64,000 nt of DNA from Euborellia annulipes (GCA_023213315.1 JAKCPI010002000.1:62001-126000), one strand, 5' to 3'. Positions 50,300 to 63,370 are shown, counted from the first letter of the stretch. Notes: generated by a model from the letters alone, not told the origin. Translations and numbers: made by a program.

Positions 50300-51012
50300 T
50301 TAGTTTTTTTACTTTCTCTTACCTATGTATATATGTAATATATATATAGAGAGAAAGTATTGGATTCATGTCAAAAATTCGATGTCGAGATTTTGATGGA
50401 TCTTCACGTTTTGAGGTCCCCTGAATCCAAAAAAAGTGGTTTTCGCGACATGGTCTGTCTGTGGGTGTGTGTGTGTGTGTGGGTGTGTGGGTGGGTGTGT
50501 GTGTGGGTGTGTCTGTGTTCAATTTTAAGCATGAAGGAATTGAGCTATGAGGCTGAAATTTTATATTTAAGTTAAACATCCTCCTGGACCGGAAAAATAA
50601 GCTTTTTAATCAAAATCGGCCAAAGAGTACTAGTACTTTACTGATGTACTTTTTCAGTTTTTTTCGATTTTCTCAAAATTTGCTCCAACGATTTTTTTTT
50701 AAATTCAAAAATCAATTATTTTTTAGATGCTCTTTAAAATGTATATTCTCATTTTGTGATTGAAATCTTCTGAAGACCACTTTACTCTTGTACTCCATAG
50801 AAAAGATAGGAGAAATGGTTGCCATGGTATCAAAATATAAATATTTTCCCATACTTATAAATTTTACATCTTGAATTCAATTGTACCCTACTGTCGGAAA
50901 CTAAATACATGTCGACACAAAAAATCTGGTGTGACAAGCACAGTACACAACTTTCGATTACCGAAGGTAAGAGAAAGTTGTGTGCTGTGCGCCAGTCACA
51001 CCAGATTTTTTT
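50300..51012 (-). repeat. Family A, near full length
   Basis: Minus-strand order hairpin (51012-50925), mutated X-box (GGTTGCCATGGTATC), CAGTAAAGTACTAGTACT palindrome, a (GT)n expansion at 50462-50516 where other copies have ACAG repeats, and the tail. Confidence 0.8.
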
Positions 51013-51371
51013 ATTTTCGGTACCCATTTATAAACTCAGCACTTATTAATTGGGAGACATTATAATTTGAAACTAACCCCCCTTCCCCCCTCACCCCTTT
51101 CTCCATCAATAGATATTTAGTTTAAAAAAAGTGAGCCATTTTTTATGGATTGAAATAATAAATAAATAATTATTATAATTAAATACCCAAGGTCGATAAA
51201 TGAAGTGAAATTTATTTATCAATGTTTTTAAAATGGTGAAAATTAAAGCGGAAACAGTTTAAAAGAATTTTTTTTTTGTTAATTTATTTAAATGAACAAA
51301 AAAAAAAATGATTTGATTAGATAGAAATTAATCAAAATTAATTTCTCTTTAAATTCAATTAATTTATAAAT

Positions 51372-51780
51372 AAAAAATATGATGTGATTAGCACAGCACA
51401 CAACTTTCTCTTTCCTTCGAGAATCGAAAGTTGTGTTCTATGCTTGTCACACCAGATTTTTTTGTGTCGAGATATATTTTGTTTCCGCCAATTTATTAGA
51501 ATTCAAGGTGTAAAATTTATAAACAGAAAAATATTTAAATTTTGTTACCACGGCAACCATTTATCCTATCTTTCCTATGAAGTACAAGAGAAATGTGTGC
51601 TTCAAAAAATGATTGACAAATAATAATGAAATGAAAAAGAAATAACAGATTTAGTTGATGAATTAGAGGAACGTTGGCAAATGATACAATTTATTCTAGC
51701 TCTGGGCAAAATGAGAATATACATTTTAAAGAGCATCTAAAAAATCTTTCTAAAATATTTAGATTTAATGGAGCTTTTAT
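51372..51780 (+). repeat. Family A, 5' part
   Basis: Hairpin with GCACAGCACACAACTTTC, X-box-like GTTACCACGGCAAC (51544-51557) and the TTTAAAGAGCATCTAAAAAA segment; truncated after that. Confidence 0.75.
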
Positions 51781-51900
51781 GGTCAAATAGATATGCATTG
51801 CGCAAAAAGGGCAATTTTTTGCTTAAAAAATTAGGTTTTTCGAGAAAAAAAATTGATTATAGAGTTATTAATCGGGATGTTTTTATTTATTCTATTACAA

Positions 51901-51937
51901 GTTGAGAAAGGCGCGGCTTCGCCGCGCCCATCTCAAC
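51901..51937. repeat. Strong GC hairpin
   Basis: GTTGAGA, then GGCGCGGC-TTC-GCCGCGCC, then TCTCAAC: a near-perfect 16-pair stem. It could be the 3' hairpin of a lost Helitron; no CTAG follows. Confidence 0.6.
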
Positions 51938-52208
51938 TTGGCCCTGGCGGGCGGCGTCTCGATACGTGATCAGTAGTTTTTCTCTTAATTTTAAAGCCCA
52001 TATTATTTTTGCCTAAATGAAAATACAATGAATCAAGTTTAAAATTTGAGTATTCGCCCTGCCCGGCCTCTGGGTTTTGAAGACCATGAAAAAATTATGG
52101 GCAAGAAGCAAGCCTAAATTTCCCTTTAATAAACTGATTCGAGCCAACGGGCATGCAAATGAAATCAGGCGGACAGGGACCTATTAAAAAAAATCAAGAA
52201 TTTTAAAA

Positions 52209-53626
52209 TAAAAATTTCGGGGGTGGGGCAATTGCACAATAAATCTTTAAACTTTTAAACCCCTTGATAGATATTCATTCAAGAATTTTAAATCCAAAAA
52301 AGCATGTTAAAATTTGAAGAAACAGAACAATTAAAAATTTCTGGAGGTGGGGGGCAATTACACAAAAAATCTTTCAACTTTTAAATCCCTTGATAGATAT
52401 TCATTCAAGAATTTTAAATCCAAAAAAGCATGTTTTTATTTGAAGAAATAGAAGAATTAAAAATTTCGGGGGGTGGGGGCAATTACACAAAAAATATTTA
52501 AACTTTTAAATCCCTTGATAGATATTCATTCAAGAATTTTAAATCCAAAAAAGCATGTTAATATTTGTAAGAAACAGAAGAATTAAAAATTTCGGGGGGG
52601 GGGGGGGGGGCAATTACACAAAAAATCTTTAAACTTTTAAATCCCTTGATAGATATTCATTCAAGAATTTTAAATCCAAAAAAGCATGTTAATATTTGAA
52701 GAAACAGAAGAATTAAAAATTTCGGGGGGTGGGGGGGCAATTACACAAAAAATATTAAAACTTTTAAATCCCTTGATAGATATTCATTGAAGAATTTTAA
52801 ATCCAAAAAAGCATGTTAATATTTGAAGAAACAGAAGAATTAAAAATTTCGGGGGGTGGGGGGCAATTACACAAAAAATCTTTCAACTTTTAAATCCCTT
52901 GATAGATATTCATTGAAGAATTTTAAATCCAAAAAAGCATGTTAATATTTGAAGAAACAGAAGAATTAAAAATTTCGGGGGGTGGGGGGCAATTACACAA
53001 AAAATATTTAAACTTTTAAATCCCTTGATAGATATTCATTCAAGAATTTTAAATCCAAAAAAGCATGTTAATATTTGAAGAAACAGAAGAATTAAAAATT
53101 TCGGGGGGGGGGGGGGCAATTACACAAAAAATCTTTCAACTTTTAAATCCCTTGATAGATATTCATTCAAGAATTTTAAATCCAAAAAAGCATGTTAATA
53201 TTTGAAGAAACAGAAGAATTAAAAATTTCGGGGGGGGGGGGGGGCAATTACACAAAAAATATTTAAACTTTTAAATCCCTTGATAGATATTCATTGAAGA
53301 ATTTTAAATCCAAAAAAGCATGTTAATATTTGAAGAAACAGAAGAATTAAAAATTTCGGGGGGTGGGGGCAATTACACAAAAAATATTTAAACTTTTAAA
53401 TCCCTTGATAGATATTCATTCAAGAATTTTAAATCCAAAAAAGCATGTTTTTATTTGAAGAAATAGAAGAATTAAAAATTTCGGGGGGGGGGGGCAATTA
53501 CACAAAAAATATTAAAACTTTTAAATCCCTTGATAGATATTCATTGAAGAATTTTAAATCCAAAAAAGCATGTTTATATTTGAAGATGTAGAAGAATTAA
53601 AAAATTTGGGGGGGGGGGGGGGGCTG
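52209..53626. repeat. Tandem repeat array, 11 units of about 126 bp, each with a G tract
   Basis: CCCTTGATAGATATTCATT recurs at about 52261, 52387, 52512, 52643, 52770, 52898, 53024, 53150, 53277, 53402 and 53527. Each unit has AAATTTCGGGG.. (a G run of 10-18, some interrupted by T), GCAATTACACAAAAAAT and AAAAAAGCATGTT. Units differ at few positions; length varies mainly in the G tract. Not coding and not CRISPR, since there are no unique spacers. Confidence 0.95.
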
Positions 53627-55720
53627 CCGAATTTAAAAAAAACTCTGAAACAACGAATTTAGATTCTTATCAAGGGAAGGCTTTAGGGAAGAAACCAAAT
53701 TGATATCTCTCCTGGTTAAAAAAAATTTGAATTTGCCTCTCCGGCTCCGCCCTCTCTGTATTTCGCCAATCAGCGCTATCCCTGAGGCCTGATTGGTTGT
53801 TTCACACATCGGACACGGGTTTAAGGCAATTATAAATAAGTATGATACTTTTTCTTTCTGTTCAAATTGACATCACATTTAGTCTGATCCGATTAGCCGT
53901 TCAGAATCTACAGTGGTTTAAACTTTCAAATTAGAATTTACCGCTGTGCGGTAAGTGAAATGATAGGAAAAAAAATAAACGGTGAAATCTTCAGCTGAAG
54001 GATCATTCCTTCTAACCGTATATTCAACATAATTATACCTCTTAAGACAGAGGAGTTATTCAAGCCGAAAACGAGCAATATTTCATACGATTTTATCCAA
54101 ATTTTTCGTGCATGCCTCCCTACCCGGCCACTCATACATGCATTGTAAGACGGTGTCAAGTCAAAAAAATATTTTTTCTATATCATGGGTATGAATGAAT
54201 GATATTCTCTCCAGGAAATAATTTAATTAAATATGAATAAAAGTCAAGAACAAAAAAAAAAAAAAAAAAAAAAAAAACGTTTGATATTCATTCCAAGGGA
54301 ATGTGAATTAGACTGAATAGTTGACAGCAATTCTATGACTCACATTTTGATTTTACTTTTTGTTTTTTAAATAATGAAAAAAAAAAAAAAAACAAAGAAT
54401 AGAAAAAACAGCTGGCAGGTGTATGTATGGCAGATGGATTTAGTTAATAATCAAGAAAGGAAAGAAAAAAAGACGGGGAAGAATAAAACCGGTCAGAGGA
54501 ATAGGAATAGATCCAGCTGTGCAACAACAACAACAACAACAACAACGAGACGGGATTAATTTGTCAGCAGAGATTCCAAGGCCTAGCATCATTAGGCCTG
54601 CCTAATCGTCAACCAAATAAAATACTCTTTTCTTAGATATGAATTGCAAACACGTTCTGAAAGGCTTGTTGAGATTTACTCGACTTTTCGGTTCTCCTTT
54701 TGGGATTGTTTACCCACAAGCAGACAAGAACAAGCTTAACCTTCGAGTTAAAAAAAAAATGAATTTTTTTGTGAAGTAAGCAACTTAATAAAGGCATCAT
54801 TTATAAAAATTACTAAAAATATTTTTTTAAACCCTTTTTCGGCTATTTAAGAGTTAGAATTTTATTTAATAAATTTAAAATACAGTAATACCGATGGCTA
54901 CCGGGAGACGTTCCACACTCGGGGTCACCAATCCCGAGCTTAGTTTGTGTTGCTAATTTCACTCCTTAGTTAAACCGGGTGGTTTAGAGAAATCTTGGAT
55001 AACAAACTACGACCTGGGCCCTTGCAATTAGTAATTTATTGTATAATTTAGATTATTTGCAATAAATAACTACAACTTTCAATTAGATAAAATCCCGTTA
55101 AGTTTATTTATCAAAGATAATAAAGTAAATTGCTTATATTCCGGAAATTAGTAATTGAAAAAAGAAAAATGAATAGTTGATTAATTTACATGAAATCAAT
55201 TAACACTATCAGAAATATTCTTTATTAAAAATTAGTTTAAATAAATTAATCACCTTTTTGTATTTTATCCAATTATATGAAAAATAAATGTCAAGTCTGA
55301 AATGAATCTTTGGATGGGTGGCCTAGAGATATAATAATGTTGAATGTCGGCTAATACAGCTGCGCAGTAAGAGGAAGGATCCCAAAGGTTTTTGTTATGA
55401 ATGAATCGCCTGTCGCCATTCTAAATAGCAGATTAATTAATAGTTAGCCTTCATTTAAAAAAAACTTTGAAAAGAGAGATACAGTATGTCGCAATAAAAG
55501 GTTTTTTTTTTTTTTTTTAATAAATTATAATAATTTGATAGGAGAAATATAAATTGATTTTGCTTCAGGAGGAGGTGGAAGGACATTGGAGCATTAACCG
55601 AGTGCAAGGACATCAAATTAGGTCGTTCAAATTATAGCTACCTAGATAATGCACTCGATAGAATATTCATCAAATGAGGCTTTTTTATTTATCTCGTTAA
55701 TATTTATCATTTTAATTCTT
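53627..55720. other. Gene-free stretch
   Basis: A (CAA)n tract at 54525-54546, and 54895-55020 with a segment related to 36505-36580 (TTAACTACGACCTGGGC-type). No gene recognised. Confidence 0.4.
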
Positions 55721-55726
55721 TGAAAG

Positions 55727-55945
55727 CACTCGGGCTTGGTGTAGTTGGTAGCGTGCCTACCTACTATACCGAAAGTCACGTGTTCGAACCCCAGGCAGTC
55801 TGATGATTTTATTTAAGCCATTTGAATACCAAATGGCTTAAATAGAAATACTTGTATCCTCCAATAATTAACGGTTATCGTAGTCTTATATGGCCTGATT
55901 TGTCGAAAAAACTGTGTGAATGTGAGTGAGTGTGAGTGTTTAAAA
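55727..55945 (+). mobile_element. tRNA-derived SINE (family S1), full length
   Basis: Head GGGCTTGGTGTAGTTGGTAG, box B GTGTTCGAACCCC, the palindrome and a tail GGCCTGATTTGTCGAAAAAA with a GTGAGTG run. Ends 25 bases before the Tigger-like element. Confidence 0.85.
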
Positions 55946-55970
55946 AAAAATTCTTTGTAAAGTGGGTATA

Positions 55971-56837
55971 CAGTGGAACCTCGCTTAACGAGTTTAATTC
56001 GTTCCAGAATCAAACTTGTAAAGCGAGACACTCGTTATGCGAAACAATTTTTCTCGTATAAATTAATGTAAAATACGTTAATGGGTTCCATGTAGACCAA
56101 ATACTCTCTTATGGCTCTTTTCTTCGGGGAATTTTTGCAAGAGTTTAATAAACTTTTCACACAAAAAATTACCAATCTATTTCCTGATTATCTTCCTAAT
56201 AATTAATTCAATTAATTTTTATTCAAGTACAACACAATATAACACACGTTTGAGAAATTGTGCGATTAAAAGCGACACTACGATGCTACTTCAGGGGGGT
56301 TTTTTGGGGGGGGGGGGGGGGCCCCCCCCCCCCCCCCAAACCAAAAAAAAAAAAATAAAATAAACAAAACATTGAAATTGGTTTAAAAAAAAAAAAATTT
56401 ATAAAAAAAAAAAAAAAAATTAAATATTTAAAAAAAAAATAAAAATTTCCCCCCAAAAAAAAATAAAAAATCCTCCCCCCCTGCTACTTGAACCAGAAGG
56501 TCAATATTTGTGGGATAGAGTTTAAATCAGCATGTTCCTAATATGTAATTAGTTATTAATAATGGAAAATTTGATAGTTTTTAATAAAAACCTTTTAATA
56601 TAATAATATTAAATTTAATTTAATTTTTTTTTTGCCTAAATTTAAAAGTGCGCAAATATTAAATATAAAAGCCAAATTATAAACGATATTGGACAGGCAT
56701 TTATTTTGATGAAGTCAGTGTTTTGTACTCATTATGCGAAAAGTTGCTCGTTAAGCGAGTCATTCTTTAACAATTTCTTTTGCTCATTATGCGAATTACT
56801 CGTTATGAGAGGTGCTCGTTAAGCGAGGTTCCTACTG
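55971..56837. mobile_element. Tigger/pogo-like non-autonomous element
   Basis: Ends CAGTGGAACCTCGCTTAACG and the inverse of CAGTAGGAACCTCGCTTAAC, flanked by TA. Sub-terminal copies of CTCGTTATGCGAA occur at both ends. No transposase coding. The middle (56287-56480) is made of homopolymers and may be unreliable. Confidence 0.88.
56287..56480. other. Homopolymer block, probable sequence error
   Basis: Runs of G, then C, then A almost without other bases, followed by A/T/C homopolymers. The composition is unlike anything around it. Confidence 0.6.
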
Positions 56838-56889
56838 TAGGCCTATTTGTATTTTATAGACCCAGAGAGCATTTTGCAGAACCCTCTTT

Positions 56890-57010
56890 TTTTGACTCAG
56901 GCGCAGGGTACACCCAAAACGTGCATTTCCGACATCAAATTTTTGACATGGATGCAATACTTTCTCTCGATATCTTATCACATATGGGTAACTATGGGTA
57001 ATAGAAAGTA
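56890..57010 (+). repeat. Family A tail fragment
   Basis: GACTCAGGCGCAGGGTACAC, the ATTTTTGACATGGATGCAAT segment and ACTTTCTCTCGATATC. Confidence 0.6.
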
Positions 57011-57059
57011 AAAATCAAAATTTATTTAAATATTTAAGGCCGTAGGTTGAGGGTGGCAG

Positions 57060-58187
57060 GCGGGGGTGGGGGGGGGAGTCTGCATTCATAAAATCTTTCG
57101 TCTCCTGGGCTCTAAATCATGAGAAAAAAAGATTAAATATTTCAAGAACTCGCGATCTCTTAGAGAGAAAATATCATGATATTTTACCATCTGAACCTTA
57201 TAGCCTAAAATAATTATTTCATTTAAAAAAAGCAGTCAATAAAATTATATACAGAAAAGTAATCGCCTTCGATTAGATCCGTTTCACTAAAGTTCAGTTT
57301 GAAATTTTCCAATAAAATATAAAAAAAAAATTTCATCGAGTCCGGCAAATCGGTGGAACTCGGAGTAATCGAGATATTTAATTTATTACCTTTATTATAC
57401 ACAGTATCTTCTTTTATGAGTAGTGATTAATAGAAAGAAATAATGACGATTCAAATAATTATTTTAAAGTAGTACCCAAACATTTTTGGGAGGGGAGGGG
57501 GGGTGTTAATTTTCAGCCCTGGGAACCTCTAAACATTTAGCTAAAGATTTTTGTCATTTCCATAATTAGTTATCCACACCAGAGAGAGATTAACAATGTT
57601 ATAAAAATATTTGAACAAAAGAGAGCGTGGGTTAAAGTGGCGAGTAGCCAATTGGAGAGACTCGTCCCCCACGTCCCACGTCTAGGGGCTTCTCTTCTCT
57701 TGCCATGCTATATATAAAATGATAATATTTACAATCTAATTTTGACCGAGTGATCAAGAAAGATTTTAGAGACATAAACACAGGGGGGATCAAATTTAAT
57801 TCGTTAAGAGATTTTTATTTTAATGCCATCTGATAATGAATGATAAAACAATAGTCTTTTAATACAAATTAATCTTTTAAAATGGTTTAGTAGTGTAAAT
57901 GTTACGCATGTCTTTCCCGATAATAATAAAAAGTAAACAAACAAAAAAAAAAAAAAACACCTATTACGAAAATTTGTCAAGAGATGTCAGAATGGTAGCT
58001 AATAATTTAATTTAATTCATTTGGTTGATTTTCATTGATCTTTTAACAATTAATACTTAATAAATGTTATTATATATTATGTATTTATAAAAGAATATAA
58101 ATATAGGCAGATATAGGCTAACAGTATACCGGCTGTTAGACTAGCCTGCCATCTTTTGCAAGAGTGCTGAACTATTTGACAGATAAT
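57060..58187. other. Gene-free stretch
   Basis: AT-rich with G runs at 57065-57080 and 57490-57505; no feature recognised. Confidence 0.4.
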
Positions 58188-58455
58188 TTTTAAATATATC
58201 TATCTGCTAAGCTTATTTTAAAATTTTCTCAATTAATATGTGATTAATAATAATAATAAATTCATTTTTAAATTAAAAAAAAAATTATTGGGACAGATTG
58301 TGCTGTGATAGCTTGATAACAAAAAAATTAATTTTCTTAATTTTTTTAATAAGTTATTAAAAATATTATAACTCGATGTCCCAATAATCCCTTATGAATA
58401 TAATTCATTAAAAAAAAAAACCGCAATGAAAATTCCTTATAATAGTCGAGTTTTT
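58188..58455. repeat. Dispersed repeat shared with 2990-3250
   Basis: About 260 bp similar in the same orientation. TTATTGGGACAG near 58298 and its inverse near 58378 suggest weak terminal symmetry. Confidence 0.6.
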
Positions 58456-58559
58456 TTAAAAGTCCGTTACACGCCGCTCTTAGACCCCCTTAAGAATTTG
58501 ATCAAGGGGAACAAATTAACAAAATTCATCACAACGTCACATCATGCATTTAAATAAAT

Positions 58560-59035
58560 ATTTCTCACATAGAGAGAAAGTATTGCATCCAAGACAAAAA
58601 TTCGATGTTTTGAGAGTCCCTGAGTTCTCTCTGTGTCTGTGAACAAAATCAACAAAAAAGGGGCTGCGAAGCTGAAATTTGATTCAAGTTCTCTGACATC
58701 CAACACGAAACTTTTAAATTAAAATCGGCCAGTTTTTTCGATTTTCTCAAAATTTGCTTTAACGCTAAGCTCTCTCTCTCTCTCTCTCTCATCAGGCATC
58801 TTTGGCGCCTACTGTACCTTTTTGGAAAGGTGGAACGAAATAGTTGCCATGGCAACAAAATATTAAATAAATAATCTTCTGGTTATAAATTTTACCTTTT
58901 GGATTTTAATACACTGTAGACAGCGAAAAACCGAAAAAAATAATCTCAAGTGACAGCAACCACACACAACTTAATATCGAAGGCAAGAGAAAGTTATGTG
59001 CTGTGCGGGCAGTCATCACACCAGGTTTTTTTAAA
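58560..59035 (-). repeat. Family A copy with perfect X-box
   Basis: Hairpin at 58955-59030, perfect GTTGCCATGGCAAC at 58843-58856, a CT microsatellite, and the tail GAAAGTATTGCATCC at 58565. Internally shortened. Confidence 0.7.
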
Positions 59036-59039
59036 TACC

Positions 59040-61436
59040 GTTTCCACTCTTTTGAAACTTTATGAATGAAATGTAAACATTGCGAAATTTAATCAATTTC
59101 GGTCTAGTTAGTCAATTTCCGTTTTATATTAATTATAAATTTAAAAAAAAATGAACACTCAACCACTGTGAAAATGAATGAATAATTTTAATCTTTTTCG
59201 ACATATGAGGCCATTTAGACACTGTCGCCATTTTATTTATTTGGATAATGTGAAAAATACGGTAATATTGGCAAGTTTTTCAGAGAATGGTAAATTTCTC
59301 TAGTTATCTCAATCAAAATAGATCGATCTGCACAAGAATTTTGGCAAGTAAGTAATAGGCCCAATACACTTTTCGATGGTTAATGTGGTCTTCGTATTTC
59401 TTCAAAATATTCGTTATTTTTGCATATATCTCGATCAAATTGGCTTTTCGCCACCTTTTTTAGACTAATAAAGGGATGAGAGGGAGTGTTTTCTCTGAAA
59501 AACTTGTCATTGCAGCCTAGGGGACATTATGCTATCTTGTAATATTATAAACAAATATTTATTGTTAATTTAATTAGAAAAAATATGGTGTTAACTTGTT
59601 AGACTTAAGAATGCAAAGTAAAAAAAGGTGTTAATTTAAAGAGAATGAAAAAAAAAAGAAAAGAAAAATGATGAAAATATTTTCCTTTCTAAGAATACGA
59701 ATGAAATGATAAAAGGGAGTTGTTGGTTGGTTGGCTTGTAATCGTCACGTAACATTTGCTCTTGTCCAAGGTGATCGAGAGAGTGCAGGGGGAGTAGAGA
59801 GTTCGCCTCGCCACGTGTGTGTCTGGACCAAGAAACGGAATCAGAAAAGAAAGAAGAATATGGAACGAAGACGAGGGAGTTTGCCTGCCTGGCTGCCTGG
59901 CTGCCTGACCTTGCTTAAGGAACAAGGCATATTAGAGCTATCAGATTAGGCATATTTTAAGGAGGGGCGGGGAGGGGGGGGGGAAGGAACCTGTTCTCTC
60001 TCTCTCTCTCTTGGGCTGCTGTGTCTTTGCCAAAAGAAATGAAAATTAATATTATAAAATATTATCTAGCCTTCTTTGACATTTAAGTTGCAAATTTTAT
60101 TTCTTTTATTAAATTTATCAGATTTAAACCTCTCTAAATTGATAATTAATCTAACAATACTTGATTGTTGACAATCATATCAATATTTTTGTTTATTATT
60201 TAATAATAATTAAAAGCTTTTATTTATTTTTATTTTCAATTTATTCAATGCCTTTTTCGACATGGGCCTTTTTGATCTGGTCCCAATTTTTCTAAATTAA
60301 TCCAATATATTTTTATTTCTTCATGATAAATGATTTTGCTAGCTCTTTTCTTTTGAAATCTTTATTTTATGTTAAGTGAAATATAATTCAATTTTTAACA
60401 AGATCATTTTAATGCGTAGGAAAAAATATAATTTGCTAAACTCTTTCTTTAGTCTTAAATTGTCCAAATGAGTGATTTCTAGGTTTCTTTAATTTCTCTT
60501 ATCAAAAAATAATATTCAAGGATATAAAAAAAAAAGTAAAAAACCCAAAGGATATCTTGAAGACAAACCTTGAAGAATTAAGTAGACTTGAGAGAAGAAA
60601 AATAAAACGATTATAAATGGATTGGGTTCGATGATTAAGAGATAACGAAAGAGGTTTTCATCGTCAGATGGTCATCCTAATTAATTGTTAATTAAAAAAA
60701 GGAAAAATTAACATTAAAAAAACTGACATTTACTAGGTAAGCAAGCAGGAAAAAAGAAGTGTCAAATTTATGTAATCATAAACAAGACATTTAATAAAAT
60801 AACAATCTTCAATATTACCAACTACGTGAAAACATTCCAGCTTTGATATTGAGCTAAGCTTTGACTTGGGGAAGAATTCATTTGCCAAAAAAATGAGAGA
60901 AGCAAACAAGCGAGGCGTCACTCACACCTAGAAATAACAGTGAGGGGGGGGATGTCATAATAATAATTGTTTTCTATAAACAAGGTTTAACAAAACAGTG
61001 AAAAATACGACTCCTTCCTTAAGATCATCAAAAGTAGCTTAATAACGTACGTAATAAGATGCGAAAGAAAATTGGGCCAAGTTTATTTTTGTCTACCCGC
61101 TTACACGTTTTGGGGAGGGGGGGGGGGGACGAAACGAGTTAAAGGGAATGCAAATAAAATATTTTATTTTCTTTTAATATATGAAAATCTCAATGACGTA
61201 TTTTATATAATACCAAACTCTAAAGAATAAATTAAAAGTAGAGCGTGAATTTATTTAAATAAATTAGAAATAAAAACGTTGGTGAGAGGAAAATTGAATA
61301 AGAGAATGCCGAGCTAATAATTGAATGATAAGAGAGAAAGATGACTCTTTTTTTTAAACAACAATCTAATTTCAGAAAATGTGGATTGTCTCCTCCATTT
61401 CATATTTATCGATTTAATTATTTAGTAAAGGAGGCT
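59040..61436. other. Gene-free stretch
   Basis: 59295-59500 matches 18110-18250 and partly 21900-22000 (GGTCTTCGTATTTCT, ATTTTCGTTATTTTT), a further dispersed repeat. 59700-59950 is less AT-rich and has open frames on both strands that resemble nothing known. S2-like tails lie at 59194 and 60246. Confidence 0.4.
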
Positions 61437-61672
61437 GCTCAGGGGCCCACATCTTGTGGGTACATGGATGGCGACCACGAGCTGCACTAGCTGGGACTGG
61501 CAGTACTTCTTTTATTTGCGTGTAAGTCTCTTTCCTTCTATATTTTCAACAGGCGTCAGACCGTGCGACGGGCCGGCCTGTTCTATTCCTTCCCGGTCGA
61601 AAAAACCCCACCCCCTCCGCCAACCCCCTACCGCGGGAATAATAAGGACGAGGATAGAAGAAGAAGCTCCTG
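61437..61672 (+). repeat. Unclassified dispersed repeat with GAAGAAGAAG tail, second copy
   Basis: Matches 17797-18045, including GGCGACCACGAGCTG and CGACGGGCCGGCCTGT, and ends in AGAAGAAGAAG. Confidence 0.6.
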
Positions 61673-61734
61673 CTAGTGGAAATTCTACATTTGTTAGAAA
61701 TAAATTTCTTTTTGAATATGAAACACTCACACTT

Positions 61735-61926
61735 TTTCTCATTCACACAGCCTTTTCGGCAACTTAGGCCATTTAAGAATTTAAACGATACTCGGTATGT
61801 TTTAATATATTTATTGAGGGTCCAGGCATTCTTATTTAAGCCATTTGGTATCCAAATGGGGGTCCGAACCCGCGACTTTTGGTATACGAGGTTACCACGC
61901 TAACCTCTACGCCAAGCCCCGAGGGC
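61735..61926 (-). mobile_element. tRNA-derived SINE (family S1)
   Basis: Minus strand: GGGGCTTGGCGTAGAGGTTA, box B GGGTTCGGACCCC, then tail GGCCTAAGTTGCCGAAAAGG. One half of the body palindrome is deleted. Confidence 0.82.
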
Positions 61927-62297
61927 AAGAAATAATTATGATTGAAATAAAAAATTTTAATAATTAACAGAATATAATAATAATTGATTGTTGGCAACAA
62001 TGTAAAAAAAAAAAAAAATATTTTTATCATAAAACATTTTAGAGAGAAGTGGTTTCCGATAAAATAACCAATTTTATGTAATATAAATATTTGATAGCAA
62101 TATAATTTTGAATGCATAAAAAGAAGGCTAAATGACATTTATGAGGTGAGTTAAAAAAAAAAAAAAAAAGTAAAAAACGAGCCCCGCCCTTACTGCTTTG
62201 CTTTTGCTACCTTGGAACATTCGACAAACACTAATTAAACAAGTTAACCACTTGTATTTTATCAAAGAGGATTCTATTTGATCAAAAAAAAAGTAAA

Positions 62298-62895
62298 AAA
62301 TCTGGTGTGACTGGTCGCACAGCACACACTTCTTTCTCTTACGGTAATCGAAAGTTGTGTTCTGTGCTTGTCCCACCAGATTTTTTGGGTTTAGTTTAGG
62401 CCGATATATTAGAATTAAAGATGTGGAATTTATAAACATGGGAAAATATTGCTATTTCGTTACCATGGCAACCATTTCTCCTATCTTTACTATGGAGTAC
62501 AAGAGTAAAGTGCTCTTCAAAAGATTTCAAATGCAAAATGAGAATATACATTTTAAAGAGCATCTAAAAAATAATGATTTTTGAATTTTAATCAAAATCG
62601 TTGGGAGCGATTTTTGAGAAAATCGAAAAAAACTGAAAAAGTACATCAGTAAAGTACTAGTAATTTTTGGCCGATTTTGATTAAAAGCTTATTTTCACGC
62701 CCTAAGGTGGTGCTTAACTTAAATATAAAATTTCAACCTCGTAGTTCAATTCCTTCATGCTTAAAATTGAACCCAGACACAGACAGACAGACTATGTCGC
62801 GAAAAGCACTTTTTTGTATTCAGGGGACCTCAAAACGTGTATATCCATCAAAATCTCGACATCGAATTTTTGACATGAATCCAATACTTTCTCTC

Positions 62896-62905
<10 letters not shown>
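62298..62905 (+). repeat. Family A, near full length
   Basis: Hairpin TCTGGTGTGAC...GTCCCACCAGA, X-box-like GTTACCATGGCAAC (62459-62472), GTACATCAGTAAAGTACTAG, ACAGACAGACAG and AATCCAATACTTTCTCTCTA, ending in a long A run. Confidence 0.8.
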
Positions 62906-62927
<22 letters not shown>

Positions 62928-63260
62928 TAGAATACTTATCAAGGTTGGTATAATGGATAATAAAAATTTGAAGAAAAAAAAAAATTTGTCAAGGCCAAAT
63001 TTTAAATTGTTGAATGAAACGAAAGTTTTCCTTTTTTTTTTTGACAAATTGAATTGAAAGTTTATTAAGAAAATGTTTTTATTAACATTTAAATTGAAAG
63101 TTGTTTTGTATTACGTAGATTAGAATGTCAATTTTTGAATGTAATAAACTATTGATAAATAAAGTAGTTCACATTTAAAGAAAAATGTTAAAATAAAACT
63201 GAGAAGGATTAGATTTTGAAAAAAAAAAAAAAACATGTTCAGAGAGAGAGAGGGCAGGTA

Positions 63261-63370
63261 CAGTGGCGTAACCAGGGGGGGCGAGGGGGGCTCGAGCCCC
63301 CCGCCCCAGGCGCATCGAGCCCTTGGCGCCCCCGAAACCGGCATAGGCGCCCTACGGCCTCTAAGATATA
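63261..63370 (+). mobile_element. Probable hAT 5' end
   Basis: CAGTGGCGTAACCAGGGG is a hAT-type end with a G tract. No matching opposite end was found before 64000. Confidence 0.5.

Noticed and set aside
51901..51937. Rho-independent terminator
   Set aside because: A strong hairpin but without a T run, in a eukaryotic setting; a transposon end is more likely.
52209..53626. CRISPR-like regular spacing
   Set aside because: The whole unit repeats, with no unique spacers, in an animal genome; it is a satellite array.
59689..59949. Coding exon in the less AT-rich patch
   Set aside because: Frames on both strands are equally open, without homology or splice sites.
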